From: Apostichopus japonicus
Taxonomy: Eukaryota; Echinodermata; Holothuroidea; Aspidochirotida; Stichopodidae
Assembly (NCBI RefSeq): GCF_037975245.1
Contig: NC_092569.1
Span: 14,220,501 to 14,284,500, forward strand
Direction: 5' to 3'
DNA: 64,000 bases
Each line of letters begins with the position of its first letter. Position 1 is the first letter of the stretch. Below the pieces are notes generated by a model. The model was not told the DNA's origin, did no database searches, and worked only from the letters and a program-made list of their open reading frames with translations. Below, piece after piece: positions 46,130 through 58,390 of the stretch. The position numbers and the translations under genes are program-made.

Positions 46130-47720
46130 CATTACAATGATGTCACCATTTTCAAATCGGGAACCCCTGTGGCATGGAGCACCTCTTCCTCTATGGTATC
46201 ACTCCCAGTTGGGATTGATTGTTTCGTTTTCGTCTGTTTTCGTTAATCTTCCACTATCATCAAATTTGTCGACGTATCTGTTCCAGCATTTAATATCCTC
46301 CAGTTCTCAGTTGGTGGTATCGAAACTAAGCTTCTTCAGTATGCGGATGACACCATGCACGTTCTTTCTGGACTGTAGCCAGTCATCGTTAAATGAAGCG
46401 TATACTTAACATTTATTAAACTTCGTCGGGTTTGACTTTCAATATGGATAAATCCATTTTGTTTCCTATCGGGTCTTACGTCCATCTCCAACCTGCTTTG
46501 GTAAAGAACTATAATTGAAAGTTTTCCGCTAGTCCCGTTAGGATGTTCGGTATTTGGTTCACGCACAATGGGACGATCTCTTTAGATAAAACTATATATC
46601 CAAACTTTCGAGGCTTAAAAGCGGTTTGCGACTTTGGTCTACAAGATATCTTACCCCGTTGGGCCGCAGCGATCTGGTTAAAATTTATGCACTGTCACAG
46701 CTTGTTTATTTGTTTTTGGTTCTTCCTAACCCACCGCGTAATTTTATTAAGGAAGTAGAAAATACCATTTTCACTTTTGGTCAGGAAACCCGGATAACGT
46801 CAAGCGAAACAGTCTCATTAATTGTTTAGATAAAGGAGGTTTAAATGTTGTGCATATCCCAAGTTTCATTAATAGTTTAAAATTTACCTGGATAAAGCGT
46901 TATTGCGATAATACTGAAGGAGTCTGGGAGCTATTTTTTACTGAAAGTATGTCCAAGTTGGGTGGTAAGCTGCTTTTTCAATGTAATTTTAAGGTGGAAG
47001 ATCTCCCACGCTTTGTATAATATGTATAATATATAATATGTTTGTAGACCAAATATTCAGAGCCTGGCTGGAGGTTTCTTTTAATTCTCCCTCTGATAAC
47101 TTCGGTAATCAAATAATTTGAAACAATCATCATATTCGCATCAATAACAAGATTTTCTACTATGATTTCATGTACAAAAAGGGTGTGAAATTTGTTTCGG
47201 ATTATGTTGACATGAATAATAAGGCCGGCTCTAAGTTATTACACTTTAAAAGAAAAGTTCTAGTTGGCTCACTTTCCCTTTACTGTTTACTGGGGAGTAC
47301 TTCACAGTATCCCTCTTCAGTGGAAGCAGAGTGGGTGTAACATTAATGACATTACAAATGTTAATATTGATTTGTTTGATAACATATTGTTTTATGCAGG
47401 TTCTGTTTCTCAGTATCTTTATCATTATTTCCACATCGCTAAAATTGTTGTGGAGCCAACTGCTATGACCAAATGAAAAGCAGAGTTTAGGGGTTTCACT
47501 TGTCACGATTTGAGTAACATTTTCAGTATGCCGTGGCACTCTATTTCTGAGGCGAGACTATACTACTTTCAATTCCATTTCTTACATAGTATTCTTCCAA
47601 CCAACCCTCTCAACGCTCAACGAGGATAAGATTCTTAACATGACTGTAGTATTTGCATGATTTTAATTGTTTAAAGGATGTTTGTTTTTAAAATCAACAT
47701 TCAGAGTACAGTCGTTTAGC
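46130..47720 (+). mobile_element. Tx1/L1-like LINE copy 2, ORF2 remnant
   Basis: Starts directly after ORF1. Endonuclease and RT fingers are gone. Recognisable pieces are LLQYADDTMHV near 46335, then RYLTPLGRSDLVKIYALSQL with VYLFLVLPNPP near 46640-46720, then INSLKFTWIKRYC near 46880, IRINNKIFYYDFMYKKG near 47135 and the final ARLYYFQFHFLHSILPTNPL near 47560. Frameshifts and stops are frequent. The same C-terminal region is present in copy 1 (41950-42300), so these are two separate insertions of one family. Confidence 0.75.
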
Positions 47721-49967
47721 AATGTATCTTGCACTATGAAGATACTATTATTCTAGCTTGCAAAGTACTTATTAAGTCATGCTTCCGTTGATAGGATTAC
47801 TAAACAGTGAACATTGTCTGATTGTCTTGGCTCTACTCGTGATCTACTACGAATTCGAAGTTTTGGGAGGGACACAACCAATGCGATATGTAATGATATA
47901 TTTTGCTAGGTTTGGAGATTATCCGTGGAAGTCAGAATTGGCACGATTAAAACTTGCTTAAATGGCTAGGACATTGATTAGTTTCGAAGATTAATAAACA
48001 GTTATATGTAGAGTTGCTAGTAGGCCTATGTCTTAGATTAATAGATATTCCCCAAGCTTTTGCAAAATCATGTTCATATGCTTCGGTGACCTATCGGGTG
48101 ACACTGAATATAAATGTGTACTACAGATCGGACTATATTAAAGGAAGCTTAGCAATGAGCATCAACTCATAACTTAAATGACAATTTTTCGTAGCTTGTT
48201 TGATAACTGTACATGCATAAAGACAATACTGTTAACTCTCTCATGAAGATATGACATGTATTTTACAATGGGCAGTATTTCATACCAAATTGGTATGAGT
48301 GGCTGAACTAAAGTCTGCGTGCATGTGTTCACTGAATTACAAGAACTAACCTTTGATATAGGTATCATGTACGTTCAACAAGCATGCATACAGTTATTGC
48401 AGAAATTGCAGTGAACATTCATGTATCACCGTATTTATGCGCGCACAGGAATACAAAGGTCAGACTATTACTCGATATAGCTTTACTATGCTAAAAAGCC
48501 TTATACTTAATTGTGTAAAGCAAAAGACTGTGTTGGTTGCACCATGCATGTAGCAGTTTAATATATGTGTGTACACAGCATCTCATTATTGTTACTATTT
48601 TATGAAGATAAAGTTTAACAAAATTGCTACTGTTACACAGACTGAGTTTAATGATCTCTCAAAAGTCATGAGCGATAGTTGTTTTTAATCAATCACGGTT
48701 TTTTGGACCGATTTTGAACTCTAAGTGTTATTTAGACTCAAGAACCCTGCTTAGTCGATTGGGGATGAAAGTTTCTTCGGCATTATTCCAACACCATTAA
48801 TACTGGAAGATGTTGTAGCTCTTGGCTTTTCTTTCCTTACGTTTTTCATTTTCGTCGCATAATTTTACCCCTCACGTTCAGTTCATATGTTTTTGGTTTT
48901 GTTTGGAGGGGTAGGGTTGTTTTAACTGATGATTACCAAGGTTTTGAGCAACCATAATATTGTTTTAGATGTAAATACTATAGATTTTATACACATTTTT
49001 ATAACATATCAATATGCAAAATTAAGATGCAAAATGTAACAATATAGAAAGGAGTATTAATCAATATATTTGAATTTTCATAGTGTTGTTTTTCTTTATA
49101 TTATTGTCATCAATAAAAGCCTCAATATATGATATAATATTCAAATAGCGCCACCTAATCGCTGTACGCATGCGCTTGTAGTGCAACTTCTTATATTATC
49201 GTACACAGTAAGCGCCATCTGTTCATCTGGAAAGGCCAGCTTAAGTGATAGACGATGTAAGACTCATGGTCTGTTTCCTTTGAGCAACAAGATAAACTCA
49301 TGAGATTACAAAAGGAACATCGAATCGTGAAGGCGGATTTGTAGTAACATCATACAAAGAAGTTCGTTTTTGTGTTAAAAGAAACCGAGGAAAATAAAAC
49401 TTATTTTCTTCAAAACGAGATTGGAGCGAATGAAATTGTCACAGTATTGAGTTCTTTTCTTCTGTCCGAAAATAATTTGAAGCGATTTGATATGAAGTCA
49501 GTTTGACATTTTACAAGTTACAAGAATCATCTTTCAGTGATGGTCACGTATTGCCGTACTCTTGTTATACTTAGTTCTGCAAAAGAGAAAGAAAACCAAA
49601 TGTCTATATTTATCAAACGGATTTTCTCCGATACCTCAAATGGGATTCTCGATGTTTCTTCTTACTGAATAGAGAGCAGTTTGGTGTTATGGTTGTGTAC
49701 AGCAGCAGCACAGTAGTGTTTGACGCTTAATTAATTGACGTACACAGTCTCTGACATTTCATGGAAACCAATTTTGTAATCGGCTAGTTAGAAGTGATTT
49801 GATCATAGTCAAAAATCAGTTAAAGATCGATCATTTAAAAGAAAATTAATTAAATAAAAATTGAGGCCTCAGTGTCAAATTTGATTGCAATTAATTTTAA
49901 CGGTGATTCCTCAAATTAAAAGATCGTTTTATATAGTTTTTCATTTCGCGAATCAGTCCGTAAAAAT
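47721..49967. other. Intergenic sequence with possible promoter
   Basis: No coding motif. Near 49140-49180 the sequence GCGCCACCTAATCG and TACGCATGCGCTTG (NRF1-like core) occurs about 800 bp before the candidate first exon and might mark its promoter. Confidence 0.35.
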
Positions 49968-50150
49968 ATGCCTGCAAAATGGTTCAGCACGTTTTATGAC
50001 AGAATCCACAGAGGTCGTGAAGTTCCTACTGAAGCTGACGATGGGGACTTTTATGATAATAAGAACGGTAAAAATCATGTAGAGAACGGCGATAATCTAC
50101 ATATGGGAGAGGTATGCAGCATATTCGACAGTCCTTACCGCATACTTAGG
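49968..50150 (+). CDS. Candidate first coding exon, unknown protein
   Basis: ATG at 49968 in a favourable context (AAAATATGC) opens 61 codons ending exactly at a strong donor, AGG|GTAAGT, in phase 0. The peptide starts MPAKWFSTFYDRIHRGREVP, then an acidic and Asn-rich stretch, then CSIFDSPYRILR. An alternative donor GAG|GTATGC lies at 50112. No signal peptide, membrane segment or domain is recognised. A degenerate copy of the donor-side sequence (GAGGTATGCA, TTCGACAGT, CTTAGG) occurs at 50235-50282. Later exons are not identified in the window. Confidence 0.4.
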
Positions 50151-51691
50151 GTAAGTGCCTTTCATTATGATATACAAAATATTAAGTTATTGTACCAGAA
50201 TTGCAGTGGAAAATGCGATAATATATATATTTGTGAGGTATGCATGAATTATCTTCGACAGTAGTTAACGCAAGCTTAGGACAAGGTTTTTTCGATAAGC
50301 ATATCAAAATATACAATAAATTGTAAAATTTCATTCTTATAGTTAAGAAATGTAAGCAAATCCACTCGGCACATAGTCGTAGCTATGAACCTGGCAAAAT
50401 CATTACTTCCTTCACGTTAAAAGTTACTATTTTCACCTTGATATCTTAATCTTAGCTTATACATCAGATTCTGTTGATCATATCTGAAACCGACATACCT
50501 ATACTGGATATAAAGTAATTCGGTGTCATATGTACAGTAAACCGAGTACGTTGTATAGTAGCACATGTAACACATGTAACGACCAAGATTTTTGTTGGTG
50601 TCTGCGAACTCTATATATACACCACGGTATTTTACACAGATGTTGAACAAGTTATTCGGACCGTCTGCAATTTTATTCAATGCACTTTTATTCAATGAAC
50701 AAGCTCCACTGTTTCAAATTATAATGTTATTGTTCCTATGTAATGGCATAAGTGTTACATCACTAAGTATAATAAATGAGCACAGGTACTAGTCGATTGT
50801 TATAAACTAATTAGTGCCCCGTCACCCAAAAGAGATGTTCTTGTCAAATCCCAAGCGTTTGATTTGTGATGAAGAATTCGTTGCAGTAAACTTGTTAAAA
50901 AAATGTGCCTTTTTAAAGTTTTTTAAAAACCACTGGTTAAGCTATGGTAGTCTGCAAACTTCTTTATTGGCGACCCATAAAGTAGTTTTTGCATGTGAAG
51001 CGCGACCCACCTTGTCGGACCACGCGAAACCAAGAGGATATGTACAGAATTCCTTACATAGACGTATGGAATAATCATGCAAACCGGTTTGATCATAATA
51101 TGTGCAACATATAACATTAGTGAAAGGGGCAGGTAAGACTTGAAAGAGAAAAAAACTATAGGACCTTTTGTGTTCCATTTGGCCACCAAACATAGTGATG
51201 TCTACGCAATATTATGGTATTCCCTAGATATGTACTTGTTACACTTTTCAGGAAAGTTTTCGTCACCCACGAAATATTAAATATGGTATATACAGTAAGT
51301 CGGAATAATAATTCCTGTGATGCGCTGTTCCTCCAAGGTCCTCTGTCCAGATTTAACTAGCTATATTTAAGCGTGTAGGAGAGTTGTGACTATAATGTTA
51401 TACTGATTTTCATGTAAAAACCAGCAATGAAACAAACCTTGAACCAATACAATTTGTCTATCATATACATTTCTTCTCCTTGTGCATTGCTATGTATTTA
51501 TTTCGGTAGCACCTAGGGGAAGAATGCTTTTCAGGTCAGATTGATGTAATACTTTTTAAATACACATACAATGGATAATAGTTTGAACCTCAATGCTTTC
51601 ATTATTCTTATGAGAGTCCAAAATGCGGCTTGCTAGACTTCTGAGTGTATCACAATTAGATTCTGACAAATTATTTATTGACTTATGACAG
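50151..51691. other. Intronic or intergenic sequence
   Basis: No supported coding. Ends at the acceptor TTATTGACTTATGACAG before the HECT-like exon. Confidence 0.4.
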
Positions 51692-52184
51692 TGTTTGCTC
51701 AACTGAAGATGAGCTTAAGCGGGAGGAGGAAGTGCAGTTGCGTAGAAACAACATTGTGGAAGATCTTTTGAACCTTTACCAAGACCCATAGATATATTTA
51801 AGAAACCTAAAGGTGACATTTGAAGGTAGAGAGGGGGAAGGCATGGGGCCTTACCAAGGAATGATGACAAGTTTATGAAAGGAAGTCACCAAAGAATACT
51901 TACTAGTGGAGCATGTATTTGTTCCAAAATTGCCCCTCCATCGTTGTAGAAGGGAGAGTGCAAAGTTGACAGCAACTGGCAGAGTACTCACCCATTCGGC
52001 AGCACTAACAGAAACACTGCCATGCCGTGTTGCAAGGTGTGTAATCATTTCGATGATGTTGGAAGAGGTTGACACACAATACCTCTTGGAGAATTTCTTC
52101 CTATATGTATGTCCGAGTGAACAAAATATGTTGTCTAAAGCTCTATCTGCCTCTGGGTTACAATGCAGAATTACAGAGGCTTGA
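51692..52184 (+). pseudogene. HECT-like E3 ubiquitin ligase exon, broken
   Basis: A single frame after the acceptor reads TEDELKREEEVQLRRNNIVE, DLLNLYQDP, then a TAG (51789), then KVTFEGREGEGMGPYQGMMT, a TGA (51876), then KLTATGRVLTHSAALTETLP, CRVARC and LLENFFLYVCPSEQNMLSKA. The order (helical start, V.F.GE.G.D.GG..REF, then GR.L.H...LTG.LP) matches the N-lobe side of HECT-type ligases, most like the expanded G2E3-like genes of fish and invertebrates. The C-lobe with the catalytic Cys is absent. Both stops lie where the family has sense codons. Its 3' edge coincides with the start of the A/B duplication. Confidence 0.5.
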
Positions 52185-52610
52185 AGTAATTTGTTTGTGT
52201 TATAAAACCTCATCTATTAAAAGACAGAAATGAGAAGCAGATATGAGCACTAAACATAGGAGACAAGATCAATGGCAATGAAATCTGTCCAATGTTGACT
52301 TGAGACTTTGAAAATTTTAATGACTTGGATAATTGACAAAAAATGCAAGTTTTTGCAGAATACACGTTTAAATTCTTTCTAGTGTCATGATATTTTGCAA
52401 TTGTATGTAGGTCAAAACATCATCCATGAAGGGGTAAGTTTATGTTGACACCATTGGTTATTCTTCATTTTGCATGATTGCAAAAAGTGGTTATTCTTCA
52501 TTCTGAAATTGCAATTCTAGGGGGTCTGGGCATGGATGACAATGAAATTAACTTATTGGGCAATGTCTATACCTGACTCATGTGGCCGTGCCTTACAGTT
52601 AATTTCAAAC

Positions 52611-52755
52611 CTGATTAGCTCCATGTGACCATCCAGATGCCACAAACAATTAGGACCAAGAACAGAATATGGACGTCTTGTGACAGCTTTTCCCCATCTT
52701 CTTGCTGTACCAATAGTGTCAACATTTTCTAATGTATATCCCACACTCTTCTTCC
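52611..52755 (-). CDS. Integrase-like core exon, copy B
   Basis: On the minus strand, acceptor AAAGTGCAG at 52756-52764 and donor CAG|GTTTGA bound 145 bp open in one frame. The peptide reads GYTLENVDTIGTARRWGKAV, TRRPYSVLGP and NCLWHLDGHMELIR. The sequence RR.Y.V.GPN.LWH.DG.HKLIR is the hallmark of an animal protein family with an integrase (rve/DDE) core; the Asp of LWHLDG is the expected first catalytic residue. The later Asp and Glu would be in downstream exons, which I cannot find before 52160. The open frame actually continues past the donor to 52553. Copy A carries the same exon with a lost acceptor. Confidence 0.6.
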
Positions 52756-53357
52756 CTGCACTTTAATTTTAACTAGTAACTAGGCATCATCCATTAAAAG
52801 TCAGAAATTATTTTTTTCACGTTTGTAATGAAATAGTGGTGATAAATTTGTTATAATTAATTAAATACTGAATGCTAAAAATCTGGTGTATACTGTTCAC
52901 TGAATTCACAATGCGGTGAATGGAATGAATGAGACGGCTGAGGGTCACATTCTTATACGTATGGGTACAACTGTAGCTCTTAATGCAATGAATTACATAC
53001 ATTCTATCATTAGACAATATCAACTTTGATATGTAGAGAAAATTTCAGCTTATTTAGTTATACTTTTGCATTTGCAATTATTTTGACAGGTTTACATCTT
53101 CATCGCAACTAAATTCCTTTCAGATGTAAACTGTAAAGTTTAACATGTGTACTGAATATGTTTTAATTCTTAACATATGTACCACATCCGTTCCTTCCTC
53201 TATATATCGAGAAGTTTTCTTAATGTGTGTACTATGAATGGTGTGCATATTAACATCTTTTTGCTGATTTGGGGTTTAAATAAGGATGCGTGGAATCTCA
53301 TATATATCTCATTCCCACACAAAAAGTTGCATGTCAACTGATATAAATAATCCTCAC

Positions 53358-53453
53358 CTTGACATCACAGTTCGGAAAGTCAGCATGCAGGCATCTTATA
53401 CGCTCTTGCAAAGCTTCTTGGGTGATATCTGAGTAAGCGTTTTTATTGTTCAG
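53358..53453 (-). CDS. Integrase-like upstream exon, copy B
   Basis: A 96-bp phase-0 block (32 codons) with donor GTGAGG and acceptor TAG, identical in limits to 14417-14512 in copy A. The peptide LNNKNAYSDITQEALQERIR, CLHADFPNCDVK resembles the segment that precedes the catalytic core in animal integrase-core proteins (helix, then FPNCG). Copy B retains the Cys that A has lost. It lies about 600 bp upstream of the core exon on the same strand. Confidence 0.55.
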
Positions 53454-54351
53454 CTACATTTTCTTGAGAGATGTCGTCTTGAGAGACGGCGAACACTTGA
53501 TTGATTTTTCCATTCACCTTTGCAGTAATTGCATTCGTAAAAGCTGACCTTGGGCGACCCCGATGACCTAAATATAAATGTAAAAAAATGTGTAGTGACT
53601 GATCGATACTATACACAGTACCTGCATATCATGATCCTTTGTTTTCCTATGATTTCGGTTGCTCCATGCAATGTGCTGCCATTCTCTGATGGATTTGTTT
53701 TAGATATTTCTTTTTTCCTTTTCTTCTTTGAAAGACAGAGTACAGTTTGTTGACAAGAATTGTGATGAAATTACTAGTTAACAACAGCACTTAACAGGGT
53801 ATATGTACAAACATTCTGAAAAATTGTTGATTACTATAAGTCAATTAACATTTATCATAAAGTATCTGCGACGTGTATATGATATAACACAGTAATTCCT
53901 CAAGTGATAAAAATGTCATGGTAGGCAATAAAGTGCAAACATGCTTTTACCACATTCCGTAATTATGCTGATGGCTGACTGTTTCATTTTAGCAAATTAA
54001 TTAGGTGCATCAGCTAGCCGGTTGGCCCCTCACGTCAAATCGTTTTGTCAAAAGTGCACATACCTGCATAGGCCTAGTTAAGCCCCTAATACGATTTGAA
54101 AGCAGTGGTACAGCACATGAACCATTAATTTATTATTCGATTTAGATTTTAAGGCTAGTCTAGAGGCCTACACATCCGAAGTTACACTGCAGTGCTTAAT
54201 AGGCCTAGATGATATCGAAAACTTGAAAGATGCAATTATATTTTCTCTGAACGTTAGCCATGCTGTAAGATTGATCTGTGCAGACGTTGACTACGCTAGA
54301 CCATATCAATATGAACACTCTGAACATAAAAATAAAAAACATGTTCTGTAC

Positions 54352-54583
54352 CTGTGTTAAGTTGAGTATGTGGGAAATATGAGCTACTCCTGCCATCATC
54401 TGTGCCGTTGGCACGTGTACTGGAACTTGAAGCTGGCAATGGCATAGCTTGTACTTGTAGTAACGCATCAAAACGTGTCAACATTTCTCTGATTGTACCT
54501 TCGGCAATAGATCTAATGTTTGATATTCTTAACACAATTCTATCGGTAGTTATGTGTAGCTCACATTGCCATGTTATAAGCAT
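54352..54583 (-). CDS. Candidate first exon upstream of integrase-like exons
   Basis: A minus-strand frame from ATG at 54583 runs 77 codons to donor ACACAG|GTACAG at 54352. The peptide includes IRSIAEGTIREMLTRFDALL and a Ser/Gly-rich tail (PLPASSSSTRANGTDDGRSS). The composition and strong donor suggest a real exon, possibly the 5' end of the integrase-like gene. The assignment to that gene rests only on strand and position. The first 14 codons lie inside the palindrome arm, so the other arm encodes the same start on the plus strand. Absent from copy A. Confidence 0.4.
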
Positions 54584-54681
54584 TCATAACACGCTCCGCT
54601 AATTATTCGCCTGCGAATAATTCGCGGAGCGTGTTATGAATGCTTATAACATGGCAATGTGAGCTACACATAACTACCGAT
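54542..54681. repeat. 140-bp near-perfect palindrome
   Basis: The arms are 69 bp, inverted, with a single mismatch (54600 T against 54623 C) and a 2-base centre (CT at 54611-54612). The outer ends read ATCGGTAGTTATGTG and CACATAACTACCGAT. It lies in sequence found only in copy B. Confidence 0.95.
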
Positions 54682-55273
54682 GGACGAATCAGATAAATAA
54701 TTCGTTTTTCTGCTCCATGCATTAATTCTTTAATTTTTTTCATATCCGTCAAATTTCTACAATTTCTTTTGGTTTCCCTAATTTCACTTATATCTGATAA
54801 CCCAAATGTGTTTTAATTATTGATATCTAGATATAAATAAGAGATATCTGGAAATGAATTGGAGAATTGTTTTAAGAATTAGAGATATCCGAAAATGTAT
54901 AAGAGATAACTGTAATTATTGAATAAATGTTAAAATTGTTATATATTAACAGTTTAGTGACATGCGCAAATAAAAGAATTTCGTGTGCAATATGTAGATC
55001 GTGTGCACACCACCCTTAGTATTATGAAAGGTCATATGTAATGTGTTTGATGATCTAATGAAAATAAAGTACCCAGACACACCCTGGCTGTTGAGCACGA
55101 AAGACCGTGTCCGGTGTACTCTCTAGCATGTCATTCATGGAATCTCCCGGGTCTCTATACACCTTTCCTAAGATATATAAACAATGACGTTCCATACGGG
55201 CGATGACGCCTCGAGTACAAGGTACAAAAGCAAATTCATATGCTACACAACGTAATATGCACTCAAAAAAATA

Positions 55274-55790
55274 AAGGTGTCATTTGACACCTTTAAAGGT
55301 GGCCAGAAGTGGGTCTTCAGGTAAGTATGAAAGGTGTCCAATGACACCTTGAAGGTGCAATTTTGACTACTTTAGGTTGTCTAGTCACAACTGACACCTT
55401 GAAGTGCTTACCTGAAGACCCGTTCCAAAAGAGTCAAATGACACCAATATGGGTGTCAAGAGACACCTTTAAGGTGTGAATTTATAACTTCCGGGTAAGC
55501 ACACAAAGGTGTCTATGTGATACCTGTAAGGTGTATATCAGACTACTGTGTGGTGTCCAGTGACCACCGACACCTTTAGGTGCTTACCTGAAGACCCATT
55601 TTCAGAGGAGTCAAATGACACCAATATCGGTATCAAGAGACACCTTTAAGATGTCAAGGATGTGTCTTACAGGTGAGCACACAAAGGTGTTTAGGATGTA
55701 CTAGTGATCCCCTTGGAGTGTCCGGTAACGTTTGACATGCTTACCTTAAGACCCATTATAATGACACCAAAATGGTATTGATGCGCTGTC
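55274..55790. repeat. Left subterminal GGTGTC/GACACC array
   Basis: About fourteen exact GGTGTC or GACACC hexamers. Many are paired as short dyads such as GGTGTCATTTGACACC and GGTGTCCAATGACACC. Same architecture as in element 1 but with a different word. Confidence 0.8.
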
Positions 55791-56733
55791 TTCGAATAAG
55801 TACACACTAGGGACATCTTTAAAGTGTTGTAGCAAATATATATTAAAAGGAATCACTACTAAATCATATCAACATGGAAAGTAAGTTTGTAAAAAAGTGT
55901 GATGCAAACTAGAACAAGAAAGTCACTTTTGATTTTGTTGCAAATATATTACGAAACATCAAATACTGCTGCTTGATGTCTAGTTATCTATAATTAGTTC
56001 ATGAACAATCATAGAATTAAAGCACAAATTTAGTAATTATTTTTAATAATCAAGGGTATCAGCTTTCTTATGCTATTGACAATATAATGTCGACATTCAC
56101 ATATTACTGTACCAAGTACACAGTGAATTTGTATAGAGTATATATTTAAAAGCTCCTTTCATTTGTTAACAATCAACAAAACGTCCAATTAAAATTGTTT
56201 ATGGTTCATTTTCTATTTGTGAATCACTGAATTCAGTTTCCCTGTTCTAAGTTTTACTGAATGTCCCACACGTTTTAAAACTGCAACATTTTGCCATAGA
56301 TAAAGTATGATTATTCATATGGTAACTTAAAGTTCTGGATTTCCTTTATAAACATAATACAAATTTAAAAGCAACAAAAAACTCATTTATCCATAGATGT
56401 AAACCTTTGTTCCACTATTGATCACAGTTCAGGCTATTAGGAAAACTATAGTTTTATGGGTTCTAGTCCATGGGTGACTGTGGACAAGTATGTGCATCTG
56501 TTACAAGCATTTTCTCTATCTATATAGTTTTTTTTTTTTAAATTTGCCTTTAGTACCCCTTTAAGTGACGATCGTTTGACGTTTTGATGCTAAAACGTTG
56601 ACATTCCGAATTGCTTCCTATGCCACTTGAGACCAAAGGTTGAGCACTGCATTTGGTGTTTTCACAGAGTCCTCCATCTTACAAATAAATGTTTGTACAA
56701 ACGTCAGTGTTTTGTTACATTTTTGGGGGTTAC
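55791..56733. other. Interior of element 2, no gene seen
   Basis: AT-rich; no coding motif recognised. Confidence 0.4.
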
Positions 56734-56966
56734 TGAAGATTAATAGTGTAAAGTACAGCGAAGAGGCCGGTGAATGCCATCCAAACCAAAGACCACTCTC
56801 CCACCAATTCCTTCTCCACATAAAGCTGAAATGATTCGCTCTCCACATCCCACATCGCACACAATGACAGCAGTTAACGGTAACTGTACATGTCCTGGAC
56901 AGTGGTTCTTCATCATGACATCTACACTCTCCTGTAGATGTGCAGGGATGGACAGCAAGGCTTTGG
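56734..56966 (-). pseudogene. CACTA-transposase-like C-terminal exon, frameshifted
   Basis: On the minus strand, acceptor TTTGCCTATTTAACAG precedes an open frame reading KALLSIPAHLQESVDVMMKN, then LPLTAVIVCDVGCGERI. A second frame continues as WSLVWMAFTGLFAVLYTINL. In the transposase-like family a segment of type RALP.YL.ED is followed by LLFGL.YALNL.YP..L..TF, which fits both pieces if one frameshift is allowed. A donor GTAACC lies at 56733. It is on the same strand as, and downstream of, the exon at 58391-58513. Resemblance is modest. Confidence 0.4.
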
Positions 56967-58390
56967 CTGTTAAATAGGCAAAGAAACATATTCAGTTAAA
57001 TAATGAGTATATAAGGCTCGGACAAAAACAGACCACTATCTATACCCACTATCGACCAACAAATGTAACAAGTTTGCAGAGTTACAGCAATTTGACAAGT
57101 TTGACCTTTGACCCCTTAAATTAATTTAAATGAACACATTATTTATCCATTATATCAACCAACAGGTTCATTCCATGCTAAATGATCAAATCTTCAGAAA
57201 CATCCCCATGTGACCGCCTTAAATTTCACTGAAACTGACTACTTGAAACAGTATGTTTCAAACTAATTCACAGATTTTTTTTTAGCTCTATAGCCGGAGT
57301 GGTTCAGAAGTTATGGCCCTCTGAAAACAGCAAAATATATCTTAATTTCAAAGACCTAGCCCAACAACATTGACTAGAGGGCCCCGGAAATGTAGCCTAG
57401 ATGTGGTTTTTCTTGGTAACGGATTAGGACTAAAGTGATGATTTGTTTTTGTTGACCGCTATAACTTATTAACCTTTGACATTTTGACATTCCAGAGAAA
57501 CTTTTCAACTAATATTTTATTTTATTTCGTGAGTTTTTATATTTAGTGGTGATAAGCCAAACCGCAGCCCTGACACATCTCTTATAGCAATGTGTCTGGA
57601 TACAGAAGGCTCGATATGTAAAGATCAATACAGATCTATATATTCAATTGTTCATTACAATTATTTACTTTGGGCTTAGGCTAAACTAAGACAGGAATTT
57701 TCTGTTTTTAAAAATAAAATTCTGTCAGAATTCCATACTTTAATCCATGTTGTTGAGTCTTTGAGACTGCCTACATCTAGCCTTGGATTACAATTACATT
57801 TGAGATATTACTTGTTTTAAATTCAAATAAAAAATATTCATTTTGACAATTTTATAAAATGACAAATTCCAAGATGTTTTTCTGGTGAAAATTCCGCCTT
57901 AAGTTTAGGCTATACCTCATGTGCAGTATGTACATTTTGTGTGAGTACAGTACTGCTCAAAGTATTGACTGTTTATTGTGCCCTTGAGGGAGTTTATGGC
58001 ACAAGTAGCTGATGAGGGACCAATTATTCAATCCCTGGCAATTTGATGATCCCAATAATTAAAGTTTATGATCAACAGGTGAATAAATTAACCAGAGCGA
58101 TTATTTCTAAAGCTTTTCATTAAACTTTCGTCCTCGTGTGTACTGTATCCAGTGCTACTTTAGAGGTAAGGGCGAAATGGCATTACTATTGTTTTGGTAT
58201 AGGTCACCTGAGGTCATAGAGGTCATCTCACCAAACCCCTCACTGTTACCTGGGTGCCCGAGTAGAGATATTCAGGTATATGGGTCTACTTTTCCTACCC
58301 GCTGCGATCACAAGTTGGGATCCAACTTTTTTACTGGGGAGGGGACTTGCTTACCATACTTATTATCCTAAGTGTCTTCTGGAATATTAT
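56967..58390. other. Interior of element 2, no gene seen
   Basis: Probably intron and decayed sequence between the two transposase-like pieces; no motif recognised. Confidence 0.35.

Larger units (their letters stand above)
52160..55259. repeat. Duplicated segment, copy B (left part)
   Basis: Aligns with copy A (13311-15763) in the same orientation. Specific to B are about 140 bp at 52400-52545 and the block at about 54003-54840 that holds the palindrome and a candidate first exon. The alignment resumes at 63424 after the CACTA-like insert. Confidence 0.9.

Noticed and set aside
51851-52213. 120-codon minus-strand open frame
   Set aside because: It is antisense to the HECT-like exon, whose plus-strand motifs are far more convincing.
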